Positions 25,299 to 38,800 of a DNA stretch of 64,000 bases are shown here, one piece after another (position 1 is the first letter of the stretch; the number at the start of each line of letters is the position of its first letter). The translations under genes and the position numbers were made by a program. This stretch comes from Syngnathus acus (lineage: Eukaryota > Chordata > Actinopteri > Syngnathiformes > Syngnathidae), in assembly GCF_901709675.1 (NCBI RefSeq), contig NC_051095.1:9265956-9329955 (forward strand), written 5' to 3'. The notes beneath the pieces were generated by a model. It was not told the DNA's origin. It saw nothing but the letters and a program-made list of their open reading frames with translations, and searched no databases.

Positions 25299-25705
25299 AT
25301 GTGTGCGCACGCGAGTGTGTCTGGGTAGGGATTCTGCGACGTAGAAACCAATGACTCACGACTGACAAAGAGTTCAGGATATTGGGCTTTTCAGTAATGG
25401 CCTTTATATATTCCTAACTTTTTGTGAGTAGTCTGTGTGTGGAGTCCTTTTCCTGCCTTACACCACATTTCCGCTTTCCCTTCAGCTGACGGTCTAAAAA
25501 GGCAGGAGGGACCCCCTAACTAATGGACACCTGTGTACATGCCCACCTATCAAGACTGACCCCCCCACCCCCCTCGTTCTATGTTCCCTTTTTACCGCTG
25601 GAACCTTCAAGAGGATGCAGACTTGTCTGACCATGTCTGCAAAAAAAAACCCAACAGCAACACAAAAAACACCTGGATTCTCCCTTTGACTTTGTACAAT
25701 GTAGT

Positions 25706-25711
25706 AATAAA
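25706..25711 (+). terminator. Polyadenylation signal AATAAA, likely tlx3
   Basis: A canonical hexamer about 410 bp after the tlx3 stop codon, followed by T- and GT-rich sequence. It is the first AATAAA downstream of the stop. Confidence 0.6.
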
Positions 25712-28700
25712 AGAAAATGCATGTTTGAAATCCTTTTCTGTATGCGCTGGCTGGGAGTTCTGCTGATTAGCAGTGCCCCTAATGGACATGGACTTTCACA
25801 TGATGGTCCATTTAAAAATAGTGTTTTATATTAAATGATATTGTGACTTTTTTTTGAAATGATGAGAACGTTTCTTGCTTTTCTTGTCTCATTGTATTAT
25901 GGATCCGAGCCTTATTATAATCGAAAAAGCACTTCAGCAAAACAACTGTACCTGAACAAAGTGTTAGATTACATGAATATACGTAAATCAAACAGAAAAT
26001 CACAAAATGAGTTTAACATAATTCTAAAAAATAATACATAAATAAGATTAGAGATTATGATTTGAGAAAACACTAAAATAAAGGCTCAAGTACCATGCTG
26101 TGTGGAACACCAAGAAAGGGTTTTAAATCTGGTTTTCAAAATGGAAAGCAAAAGAATTTGTGTAATTTTCATTGGAAGGTCTTCCACTTAGACTTTTTAT
26201 CTTCAGGAGCGGCTTGTCAGATCACCTGAGGAACGGGGGCAAGAGTGTAGCTCAAAAGGGCAAAATCCAAAGATTGAGGGATTTGTTTTGGGATGACTCT
26301 TATTATTAGCCTTCTGTTGTCGTTAAGGTGACCGAGGGGGAGACAGCAAGCAGCCATAAACATTCCGTTATCAGACGATCCATCCTATCAGACAAATGTT
26401 TTTTCAGACAAGTCATAACAAAAGATTAGTAATCTGGAAGGTGCAGTAAACACCTCATTCAGGTTCCTTGCTCGTAAATGAGCTTCCGGCCTTGTGACAT
26501 CACGCCATACGGTCATGCCTTTGCCTCTTCTTCACCAAAATAAATCAAATAGCTTTCTTGTTTATCTTAGTAGATGAGCATTTTCTAACTGCAAATAAAT
26601 TGCTATAGCTTTTTTATATAAATTGCTATAGCTTTTTGATGATATAGTATATGTAAAAATAAATTGGGGGTGGGGGGGACATCAAGGGGAAAAAAAGTCA
26701 ACCTTACAAGACTAAATGACATACTAAAGCTTTCCCAATAAATGTCAAGTAGGTTTGGAAAAGACGTCAACGTTTATCCATCAGCTGGCTTCTTGCTGCT
26801 GTGGAAAGGCCGAAGAAGTGCTCACCACCTGTCTAGAACGGCAGCCATCCCCGAAAACCCCCGTGCGGCGCTGGGCCCGGCGTTCCATCGTTATTTTGGG
26901 CGTCTCGCTCGGTCGGGATCCTGTCAGCAGAGGCCCGGTTTCCAGGTGACACCTCCCTCTGCCCCCATTTCCTCTGCTGCTTTCATCCGCCTGTCTCGGC
27001 CGCTTTGGAAGACGTGACTTGGCTCAGTTTGGAAAAATTCCTACCTTGGCTGTTTTCATAAGACTGCATTGTATTTTACTGCAGGTGCTTAAATCTTTTT
27101 ATTTTTTTATATTTTAATCCCTCGTCGTGGCGCTCCCCCCCCTTCTTTATGAACAAACAGTCAAGCCCCAGCCTCGTATCAGACTTCCTATCTTGTTATT
27201 GTGGGACAACCGGACAACTGTTTCGGAACAGACCGTGTGTCACGCTCGGTCTGCGGCCGTCACTTGTCGCCATTTTTTGGAGACGTTTAACTCATAATCA
27301 GGCAGGCCATTGAAGAGGCCACGGTTGACTTCGCAGAGCTCAGAGGGGACGCAGACAGGCTGACTGTAAACACTGATGCAAGCTGCCGGTATTGAATATT
27401 TAAGTAAGGACAGACTCTCTGGGAGAAGGCTTAACCAAACATTTTTAGCCATACACCCAGATGGCCTATCATATCGGGCCAATATTGACCTGAAACCTAT
27501 TTCGACCGGCTAATAAAATGACTTTTTTTTTTCTTTAACTTAGTTGAATGCACAGAAATGATTTAAAAATGATTTGCAAACTCAGTCTCACAATTGACAT
27601 AATAAATAACTGTGACCTTGTGTTGAATCTTCCAATCCAAATGTTTATTCATATAATCAACTTAGTCATGCAAGCCAATATTTATTTAATTCAAATGACA
27701 ATTCAGCTACATGATGCTCATGTTTGTTGTTGCTTTTTTTTTTGCTAAATTAAGACTTATTTACATAACAAATCCAAACAAGAAATCACCCTCGGCGTAA
27801 CTGTTTATCCCTTAATAATCCACATGTAAAATTCTGGATGAGGTGTTGCTCCCAGTGCAACATTTGCTACTTTACAGACAATGCAGAGCTTCATCAGGCT
27901 GTCTAAATAAAGACGTAGCTTATCTAACATGTTTATTTAACTGTGTCTCGACCTGGCCCGTTGCTTCACCGCACCAAGCCATTCCCAGCTGTTGTGTGCA
28001 GCAACTGCCGTTTGGTCACGTATTAAAACTTTGGCCGAATGTCTCTTTTATTAATGCAATACATACGAGTTGGTGCACGTCAGCAGCTCTGTGGGTTTGA
28101 TGAGGTTCCTAAAAGCCGTAATAAATGTACATCGAGCATTTTGGCATTTCTAGCTGACCTATGCCAAACGTTACAATGCTGGTTGTCATGATTAGTCTGA
28201 TTTCTGATCTTAATTCATTTACCTCCTTATCTTACATAAAAAGCAAATTACGATTGACATTATTCAAAACTAATTTGTTTTTTTCAACTTCAGGAGTTTA
28301 AATTCGACTTTTCTGCTGATAAGTCATCCTATGCTTTTCTGAAAAATAGTTTCATAGCAACATAGCAACCAAGGTATTGGTGGAATTAGATTCATGCTAT
28401 TTTCATTAGCGTATGCTTGAGGCTGGGCCTTCCGCCATCATAAATCTGTTAAGTACACAGGCCATATTTTAAGTAATATTTCAGGATCCCTATTAGTCAC
28501 CCAGTTGTAAAGAACCTAAAGTTGCAATCTGTTGGCAAGCCTCTGATAATTGTTTCACGTTTTTGACGTGAGCACCACGTTTGTTAAAATTCACTCACAA
28601 CTTTCTCTGAAATGTTGCTTTGAGTCATTATTGAGGCCATTTTTTATTCCGTAAAATTCAGTTTTTTATTCTTGAGCAGCGAGCCTCTCAGCCAAGACGT

Positions 28701-29559
28701 ACCACTTTAAGACACATCCTTGACACCAATTACTACTTACATGTTAGCTTTGTCATTATCTTGTGGAATCTTAGAGAATTACAGAAAGAGCAAAATACAG
28801 AAATATCGTGATCTTTTTTTAAGCAAATACCCAAGGTTAGGTTCCACAAAAGATGCAAATAGGTGAATAACACACCGCAAACAGGAAATTGTTCAATGTA
28901 CATTTCATATGTATGTATATCAATTTCAGCCGTCGTTTGAAGAAAAAAAAAAAAGGCGTTGAGTGAACCGCCGACGTGCAGATGTGCCTTGCCTTCAAAG
29001 CGATCGGCCATGCGTAAAGACAAGTCATTCCTGACAGGTCAAAATCTGCACTTTTGGCTCCCGCATGTGACTCAACACCTGCTGTGCAAACGCGGTGACA
29101 TGAGGCAAGAAAGGCAACTGACAAGCCATTCAGCTGGCTGGCGTGTCACATTTGCACTTGGAGCGGACACGGTTCGGCAGCAATTAAAACATAGGAGAGG
29201 TCAAAGTGATCTTCACACGCTCGATTTAAGAGGAGACATTTAAAAATGTACAGTATGAGATTATTTTGAAAATGCTCAGGTCATTTCAACAGGTAGATGG
29301 GATCATAAAAAGAGTAACTGCCCGTGTTCATTACGGTAAGACAATGATGCAACAAATTTGGAGAAAGATAAGAGATTTTACTGATGCTTTTCTTCTGCCA
29401 TCTTAACAAGCACCAACTTAAAGGGGTATTTTAAAGTTTTTCTGTTTAGGTTTGCTGATGGATGACAGGTTGTCATTTAAGTCGGTAAGTACATATTAGA
29501 GATTGTACTTTTAGTTGTACGAAAGGAGTTCTAACAGTAGGCCTCCTTTTGTTTTCACG
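25712..29559. other. tlx3-npm1 intergenic DNA
   Basis: No gene is recognised. A 23-bp direct duplication (AAATTGCTATAGCTTTTT at about 26,597 and 26,620) is present. GC-balanced stretches at about 26,200-26,400 and 26,740-27,020 may be conserved, but nothing diagnostic is visible. Confidence 0.5.
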
Positions 29560-29770
29560 TTTTTTTTTAATCGGCTCCACTTTACGACAGCGCTCTCTAG
29601 CGTTCAACTACAGTAGATTTCCAATTTTCTTTGTCCCGCCTCCACCTTGACTCTATTGGCTCAAACCATTGGCGCCGTGACGCATACTCTTCTGCATCTC
29701 CCATTGGCTCAGTGACGCGTCGGTCAAAGCGACTTACGGAAGTAAAAACCCCACACCGCACACAACAAAG
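29560..29770 (+). promoter_or_regulatory. npm1 promoter with three CCAAT boxes and an ETS site
   Basis: Three inverted CCAAT boxes (ATTGG at 29,655-29,659, 29,668-29,672 and 29,703-29,707), a CGGAAGT ETS core (29,737-29,743) and two TGACGC CRE-like half sites (near 29,678 and 29,713) lie within about 110 bp of the start codon. No TATA box is seen. This architecture suits a highly expressed housekeeping gene. Confidence 0.7.
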
Positions 29771-29819
29771 ATGGAGGGCGATATTTCAGATATGAACAGA
29801 CCTCAAATGTATTTATTTG
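29771..29819 (+). CDS. npm1: npm1 coding exon 1
   Basis: Encodes [16 protein letters not shown] plus one base (phase 1). The ATG context AAAGATGG has A at -3 and G at +4. The donor is TTTG|GTAAGC. Confidence 0.93.
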
Positions 29820-32800
29820 GTAAGCTCTAGCCTTCATAAAACGAATTGGTTTTGTATTTTCACCTGACGCACATAATAGGTTTACCTAATAGACGCTGCT
29901 AGTGTAACAGGCACATTTACCTTAACCTCAATTGTGATCTTTTGTTAGCTAGCCGGAGGATAAAGGACATAATATGGCAAGCAGGCTTACCTCAAGTTAC
30001 TCCACGTCTTTGCAGACCTGAAGTGTGCACGCACGTAGTATTCGGTAATGTCTTGTCGCATGTCTTTCTCCAGGTTGTACCCTCAAATCGGACAAACGGG
30101 AGTACAAAGTTGACGTCGACGACGATGAAACGGAGCAACAATTGTCCCTCAAAGCGGTAAGGCGTCCTTCAAAAGTGTAAATTGGCCTCGCCAAGTGTAA
30201 GAAAAACAACAAAGACAAAAACAACAACTTTAGCGTTCGTTCACAATTCCTTACCTGGAGCTCAAAACACACACGAATCCGCGTCAGCTTCGACTGGCGC
30301 CAATCTGGCAGCTTTCCGTTAGGGTCACGTGATCATGGTTGGCTCACCTGGTCTTTAATTGCATGGGTAAATGAAATGACTACATTTTAAAAGGAAACAT
30401 GTTATGCTTCCTTTCATCCTTCTCCTACACTGCCTAAAATTGTTGAGTGAGCTGTATGTTCCAGCTGACTTGGATTGAGACGCAACATAGCCATATCTCA
30501 CCCCAACCCGAACCCTAACCTATTGTTAACACATAATGGAAACGCCATAGACAGTGGCTGGGTGGCCAGGACAAGCCACAATTATTCATTTTTTCACATT
30601 TATTCATTAATATTCTTAATGTATACAGTAATCCCTCGTTTATCGCGGATAATTGGTTCCCAAAACCACCCGCGTTAAGCGAAATCCGCGAAGTACGGTC
30701 ACCAACGAAGTACTGGCCAGGCTAACGAGTTAGCGGAAAGATGCTAATTTGCGATCGTGTTAACACGCGAAAACGGACTTCTAAAGGAATGTAAACGAAC
30801 ATTTGGAGCAACACTACATTGTCCTAAAGGTTAGACACGTTTCCTCAATTTAGAAGTTTTATTTTGACTTTTAAATGTTTTTTTAATTTGGAAAAAAAAA
30901 ATCTTCGAAGTAACGAGGGATCACTGTATTTTCATGATGAACACAATTATAGAGTGCACAGTGAGGTTGTGTATACGCACTAAATTGTGTTGTACGCTGA
31001 AACCTGCCACTGCATCAGGCTTGCCTGGGAGCTGAGGCTGAGGACAAGTTCCACATGGTGGAAGTGGAGGCCCTAACCTACGATGGAAAGGCCACAAAAG
31101 TACCGCTCGTTGTGCTGAAGCCATCCGTCTTGCCGTCTGTGAGTCAAACCCCCCCCAAATCTGTGCTTGCCTGCGTGTGTGTTGTGTCCTGTTACAGAAA
31201 TTTAATAGGAATATCATCTGATTTTCCTAGATGGGTTTAGGCGGGTTTGAGATCACACCGCCAGTTACATTACGCCTCCTGTCAGGTTCCGGGCCAGTAC
31301 ACATTAGTGGGCAGCATTTTGTCAGTGAGTATTAACGCCTTATTATTCTTCACAGAATTTTTAAATATGTATGTAACTTGAAGTGCTAAAGTTCAACATC
31401 TTCTTACTTCATTTCCTTCGTTCTGGACTGACAGAATAGTGTGTTTCTATTATGCACCACAAACGTTGTGGCTTATTATTCTGTATTTGAGAAAAGATTT
31501 AACACTTAACATGTCATGAACTTTGTAAAAGAAAAATAACCAAATAGTCCAGGGTAGGGGTGTCCAAACTACGGCCCGCGGGCCAACTGCGGCCCGCGGT
31601 CCAGTTTTTATTGGCCCGCAGCAAATTCTGAAAACATAATTGAATGTGGCCCGCACAACAGCTTGAGCACTTCTCAGTTTCCACACTAGATGGAGCCCGC
31701 CACACAAAGCGCTTGACGTCCGATTAGCCCCCCCCCCCCGGAAGAGAAGGGAACGCGTAGCGCTGGACGTCCCTCTAGCACCCCCCCCCCGAAAGAGAAG
31801 GGAACGCGCAGCGCTGGACGTCCCACTAGCACCCCCCCGGGAGATATTGGCCCCCGGGCCCCTTCACGTTACTAAATATGGCCCTCCTTGCAAAAAGTTT
31901 GGACACCCCTAGTCCAGGGTGTACCCTGCCTCTCACTCAGTTATCCAGGTTAGGCTCCAAGCACAGCTATGAGTACAGGCGCTAGAGAAAATGGATGGGG
32001 AGATAGCTGAGCGTGCTAAATCTGAATATAAACTAATTTGGGATTTTTGTTGTTTTGTAAGGTGTAAGGGATTCAGACAATGAAGAGGAAGAACACAACA
32101 CGTCGCCGGTGAAGCGCCCCGCTGGGTTGATAATGGAGAAAAGGGTTTCACAGGTGGATGTCGCAGTTAATATTTTTTAGTGGATGCTCATGAAATGTTC
32201 CAATTGTTTTTCTACTGACTTAAGCATGCTACACGCATCCTGCCATTTCACTTGAGGTGTGTAGGCAAAAATGATCATATTATACTGATTTCCATTTCAT
32301 TTTCATGAAAGCTGTTTATTTTTTCCATACTAAAAATGTAACCTGGTTTCTCTATCTGTACCAGCAACATATGGTGACAGGCAGAACGAATAAATGCTCT
32401 TCAACTAGGTGGCAGAAGGTACAATTAACCTGTGTGTCCACTTTTTGCCACGTGTGTAGCAGAATAACAGCTTTGCGTCTCGCTGAACGACCCAAATGTC
32501 ACACGGAGTCAGCAAATTGAAAACGAGATTATCTTAACCAAACTCGATATTGATTTGCCATAGTAAATATTGAACAGGTTTTACATTTACGATTGTGGTT
32601 GTCTCAAAATCAATCCAATCATTGCTGCGTCTACCCTGCTTAAACACTTCATGGTTTGCATGTGAAAACTCAATTCGCTCATTCCTTTTGCAGAAAAAGC
32701 TCAAAATGGACTCTGATGAAGACAGCGATGATGATGATGATGAGTATGTTTATCTCCCTACTGTTGATAATCTGGTCAGCCAAGTTTATCAGCCTCAAGC

Positions 32801-35800
32801 TTTACATTACCTTTTGCTATGTTCTAGTGATGATGATGAAGACGACGACAGTGATGACGTCATGCCCCAGAAGAGCGTAAAAAAAGTAAGACCGAACGAT
32901 TTGGCTTTGCTTTTTAGATGAATAATTATTTCTCTCATCACCAAATGAAAGAAAATGAGGCCGCATGTGTCAAAAGGACTTGTTAGTCCTTGGTTGTCCA
33001 CTTGGTGTCAGCATAGGCAGAAGATTCTACCTCAAGTCCTTTTGCAACATTTTATTTGTCTCCTGCCCCGCCCACCACTTCTGCAACCACTGACCGTCCA
33101 TCTTCCCCCCCATCTATGAGTTAACCATCCTGTTCCCGCTTTTGCCCACCTGTTTTTGAAGACTAAAACACAGGGTTCGCGTGGCGTAATGATCGGATTT
33201 CTCCTCTGTAATCTACGGGCGGGAATTCTCACCGTCTCACCAGCAGGACGGCACTATTTCATGACTACGCTCACACCCATGTGCACACCGTGTATGCATG
33301 AGGTTTTTTTTACATTTGCAGTAAGCACATCAATCTATACAACCAATGTGCAGTGGAACCTCCAAAGCTGAACACTGATTGACTTCGAGGGTAGTAAATT
33401 ATAACTCGTATTCGGAAAATGATTTTTTATATATCAAGCTTGTTTTTGTGCCTCACTTGAAAAAATATTTTTAAGATACACACCTAAATATGGCCAAAAG
33501 CTTGAGTTTGAGTTAAATTGTCTTTGTATGTAAACTTTTATTATAAGTCACCACAACCTTTCCCAACCTTTTAAGCAGGTACTATTTTTTAGAAATATCT
33601 GTTAGTCATGTCTAACCTTTTTGCGTTCATTTTCAATGAAACTACACTTGGGGAAACAATAATAAAAATTGTAGATTTTAGCCTTTCCCATGTTTTAAAA
33701 GCACCCCCCCCCCCTAGCTCCAATATCAGCACACACTTTCTCCCTTGCAAGCTTTAATGTAAGATTTTTATGGACAATTTGGTTGTATTTAACCCTTCTA
33801 TTTATCTTTTTTAGAAATTGGAAGCAATGCACCCCCTTCACAATGCAGACTCACTTGATAACCCCCCCTCTCTCTCCCACCCACACGCCATAAATAAAGC
33901 CGTGTAATGAAAAATAAAAAGCGTATAACTGAGAAATTTATTAGATCAGATTGTCATTCCACTTGTGACGTCGCAAATCTTGTAGGGTGCTTGCACAAGC
34001 ACTCTTGCTCACTACCTTCTAAGCTGGAGTCTTGCAGGTTTTGCTGCCATCACACACGATGCTGGTTTGAAGTTTGGACTATTGCTTTTCCAAAACTCCA
34101 AATTGTTGCATTTTGCAGATTCCACTGTAGATTTCAGTCTTAACACATGTACAATTTCTTTGCACAACTTTTTTTCTGCAAGCCTGCATATCTTCGGCCT
34201 TCTGTCATCCCACTGTTAATATGAATGCTTTTTTTTTTTTTTTTTTATAAATCGTCTCTTGTGCCATTTCAGCCCCGCACCTGGCCCTCGCCTTTGAACA
34301 CGTTTTGCGTGTCTCCGCAATCGCTTTCAAGTGCATGCGTGTGTGTCTGTGCAATCGGCCCAATTTCGGCAGGTGATTCCTCCTGGCTTTGACAAAACCA
34401 CGCGGGTCCAAAAAGAAACGGTGCCAGGGCGAGAGATCAAAGCGGGGCAGATGCGCATACCTGCGACATGAGCGCCGATCCTCGCCTTGGGGTCGGATGA
34501 CAGCTGAGCATGTCTGTCACCTGTTGATTTATTCTGTTGTCTTCACCCTCCTACGTGACCCGAGCCCATGGCTTCACGCTCCTTGATAAGCAAGTAAAGC
34601 AGATAGCTTGATGATGGGTGAAACTGCATGTAAATAATCTTAGACAATCAGCAAGTGGGTTGATATTTTTGATTTTCGATTTTTTTGTTCCACTTTCACA
34701 ATGAATAAAATTGTGAAATTGTCTTTGAAGCCCGTTTGACGGATTTGCTTGATTTTAATGATCAGACTTACTGACAGAGGTTTTCAATTTGATTGGTCTC
34801 AAATTTGCAGAATTCTTGATTCCATTTTTACATTAGGTTAGCGGATTGCTGTTAATTGGCTAACTGTTAGCTCGTCTCCGTGTTAAGTGCTTGGGGGTTA
34901 GTCGTAGAAAGTTGTTTATGAATGTTTCTGCATTTTGTTATTCAAGAAAGCTTCTGGCATCTAAACACTTGAAGGTTTTTCAGAATTTACTCGTTCTAGC
35001 CACTGAGCCCAGTGTGTGCTATGGAATGCCCTGGCAATTTGCTTTTCTACATGGAACACCCAATAGAGCAAGCCCCAAACAACTTCATAAGAGCTTGAGT
35101 GTTTTGGAAAGGTTTAAGGTAGTTGTCGAATATAGCGGCAATCCCAAACATGTAGCGCATTATGAGCACAGTGTTCCACCTTTAGCATGTTGGCTGTGTT
35201 ACAATCTTTTTGACTGTACCGCAGCTCATTTTCCAGCATGCATTGTTCCCTCGTCAATATTGAAACATGACAGGTGTGTTGTCATGACCGAAGCGTTCTC
35301 CGCTATTCAAAACGTCTCGTAAATGCCGTCACTTGATCTTTCCAGAAGTATCGCTTCAGGAAATGACACGCGTAATGGTGTTGTAGTCGTTATGTCAACA
35401 CGGGCAATTACACTTGCAACCCGCTCCGAGGCGAGGAAAGCATTTGGCGTTCGGGAAACGTGAGTTAGTAGATAATCGTGCAGGTAAATTCTATCAATAG
35501 AAACCTAAATGGAAGACCTTCGGTGCTTATTTTATTAGCAGCGGTCATTTATGTTTTCTTTCCCTTTATGATTTTTGTCCCCACCACCACCATAGGGCCC
35601 GGAAATATCAAAGAAGGCTAACAAAAGTTGGATGAAACAAAATGGCCCTGCGCAGAAACCATCAGGATCCGGCGCTAAACCACAGACTAAGGTACCTAGT
35701 CTTAATGACCATCTCCTTTCATTAACTAAGTCTAATGAATGAAAATCAGTTTTACCCTACTTGTGCTCTGGAATGTGATAAGCGCATTGTAACTAGCGCA

Positions 35801-38800
35801 ACCTGATGGTAAATTTCTAAGGGGGAATGTTTTGGGCTGTTGCCTCTCAAAGCCCAAATCTTGAACCCTGCCTCTTTCTTAAGCAAACACACCTGACCTC
35901 TAAAATGGTTTCCTGGGGCAAGGTTTAAACCCGTGACCCTCTGTCGCGACCCCTGCGTCTTGGGTTGCAGCCACCTTTTGATGCCCCCCGCCAGCCCACA
36001 CGGCAACACGCAACACCGGGGGAATACAAATTGGCCGCCTTCCTCGCACGTTTTGCATAGCATTTGATCAAACGGCTTTGACAGGAACAAAGATAAGGCG
36101 GTTCACCACAAAGACAAAACACCCAGACCAATTGCTGCTTATCTGACCCCGAGTAAGGTTGTAACTCCCAAAATGAGGAAAAGGGGGCTTTTGCACCTCA
36201 GGAACTTTACCCCAGAACTGCAGTGGCAGGAGACTTTGCCCTTTGGTTACCAAATTTTGACGGCATGCACCAGAAACGAGGAGTTTGTGACACCATGATA
36301 AGAATTAAGCAATTCCAATTGGGCCTTGTGCTTGGTTTGGTCTTCATTGCAGTGTGGAATCCATCGCCCTCTCTCCTCACGCGCTCTCTCGTCATGGTGA
36401 AAATGGTTGTTTGGTAGACGTTGCTGTCGGGAAGCCCCAGATTCTTTTGGAAATCCATCCCGTGATTCCAAATTTTGAATCGAGACACAGTAATGTCTCA
36501 AGAGCCCATGGCCAAAGGAAGTCTGCCAGTTTGGTTTGAAATGGCTATGAGTTATGAGACAAACATCTGCTCAAGTTCTTTTCCAGTTGCTTCCAAATTT
36601 CAACTATGTATATCAGAAAGATGGGTGACACTAAATTGCACAAAAAAAAGAATTGCCCGTGGATGGAACACGATGACAGTTTTATGATCGGCAATAAAAC
36701 AACCAACTCCACATCACTCAATGTTTGCACAAAGGCGCAAAGGGTCTGTTCGTGGCACGCAATTTAAAATGATGTTCTCAATGATATTCGGGCACCACAC
36801 ATTTTAGGTCTCTCTTCTGGGGATTATCCAAAAGTTGCCGAGACCGTCCGACCGGTTTGAGTCTTTGGCCCGTGGAGCTTCGCCTGTTTCTGTCGCTTCT
36901 CTTGTACCGAACAACTGTTGGTTCTTGACAACCTCTTCACACCCCTCGCTTCCTGGACACACCTTCTCCCAATTGCTCTCATTACCAGCGTTTGATGTCT
37001 GGTGCAGCTTGCGCTTCCAGATGCCCCCGAGGAGCGAGGAAGAGGGCGTGAATGTCTGTTTTTTCTCTCCTAAACGCAGGTGACTGGTCATTAGATTGCC
37101 TCGTCAGATCCGCTGCCAGCACTGCAGTTCTCACCTCTCGCGGCCCAGCGTGTCGCTGCACCTTCTTGCGTAACTGGGCTTGTCATAAGAATCAACAAAG
37201 TCGCAGAGATCCAAAGTCCATTTTTCTTCCAGCTGGTTTTCTTTAGATTGATGAGTTTGGAGAAGTTATGCCTTAAAGCAGACGTCAGAGTTGTAAAGTC
37301 GTTAACCACTTTGCTCAGGCTTATCCCAGAGGATGACTCATTGTTTTTAGCAGCTGATTGACATGTGTTAAAACAGGTGCCTATCTGGATAGCATTAAGT
37401 GTAAAGATTTTTTTTTTTATGTGGGTATGACTCGTCAGATTGGAACTAACGCGCATGAGAACCTTCAAACAGACCAACCCACTGAATGACATACATGACC
37501 CCCGTATCCAGAAACATTACATGACATCATTATGACAAAAGGACGAGTCGCCGCCTGCACTCCCAAGCAGCATTTGAAAGCGGTAACTTCTTCCTGAGAC
37601 CACTAAGTTGCTTTAGTGCGACATTTAAATGGTGGATTTAAGAAAGCACCACTTCCTGACACAGGTACGACACTGATGAGATCACAACCCCAAACATACA
37701 ACATGCTCATAATTGATCTGCTCCCACTGGCGTTTTTTCTTTGACTGGTGTAGGCTTGCAGTAATTAATCGAATACATCAATTATCATAAAGATTGAAGC
37801 AAAAGTCTTGCCTTAAATCTCTGTATTGACAAAAAAAACACAATTTGACCCGAGATGCAATTCACGCAGAGTTGCCCAACACGCACTTGACAGCAAACTC
37901 TGCACGCTCATTCGCCGACGCCCACGTCACTCACCAGGCTCATACTCTGTCACGTACATATATAACTACTACAGTAGAGCGTGAAGACGGCATCGGTTTT
38001 GTACAATTTGAAATTCAATCAACATTTCTTGACCAAAATGTGCCTCTGAAGTCGTAAATGTATTGTGAACTGTCAACCAATCGCACAAGACCTGAGTTAG
38101 GGTCATCTCTTATGTGTTCTGCATTAGGTGGCAAAAAGTCATACAGGACAACAGTCTACTAAAACATTTTTAGTTTTATTTTTTCCCCCACCCTTGGTCA
38201 AAATTATGTGCAGCCTCAAAGAACAAATGCAGGTTGTTCAATTAATCACAGTTAAGAGCAGAAATTGCTTGTGTGCTTGATTGAAGTTTTAATCGACGTT
38301 AATTCCCAGGGGGGAAATTTGTTTGGCAATCAGAACAACCAGTACAGCTATTGAATACCAGACATGCTTTGCCTCTTGCTTTGGTTGCTTTTAGCCTCCT
38401 ATTTGTAAAGGATTGCGGGCTGTTCTGGTTGATTGAGGTCTGTTAACATGCGCACAGCTTGATGAAGCAGGGTTGACTTAACACACAACTTATCAGTGAT
38501 TGCGCTTACTTGCTCTTGTTGAGCCACATCTCCTCAGGACTATGTGGGTTTGCAGAGTTCTCATCGTCAAGCTAACCCCCCCAGGGCAAACTTGATGAGC
38601 AAAGGTGTTGCAAAAACATGTGTTTGCTTTGGATTGAAGGCGACAGATTGCGTCAAATGAGTGTGCTTGTGATTAAGTTCCATGTCTTGTGGCATCTGTA
38701 ATCAGCGTCTGGACCAGATGATAAAGCTCGTGTGTTTATCAGCTGTTTTAGGTCTACAGCTGGCCTTTGGTGCTGGCTTATGTGGAGAGCTGCCTGTAAA

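Larger units (their letters stand above)
31325..32061 (+). other. npm1 intron 4
   Basis: A 737-bp intron, about half of it a hAT MITE nested in an older dispersed repeat. Confidence 0.8.

Noticed and set aside
30500-30520. Telomere-like AACCCTAACC
   Set aside because: Only about one and a half units; not a telomeric array.
34891-35322. 143-codon open frame in npm1 intron 7
   Set aside because: No domain, no splice-site bounds and unconvincing composition; probably a chance frame.
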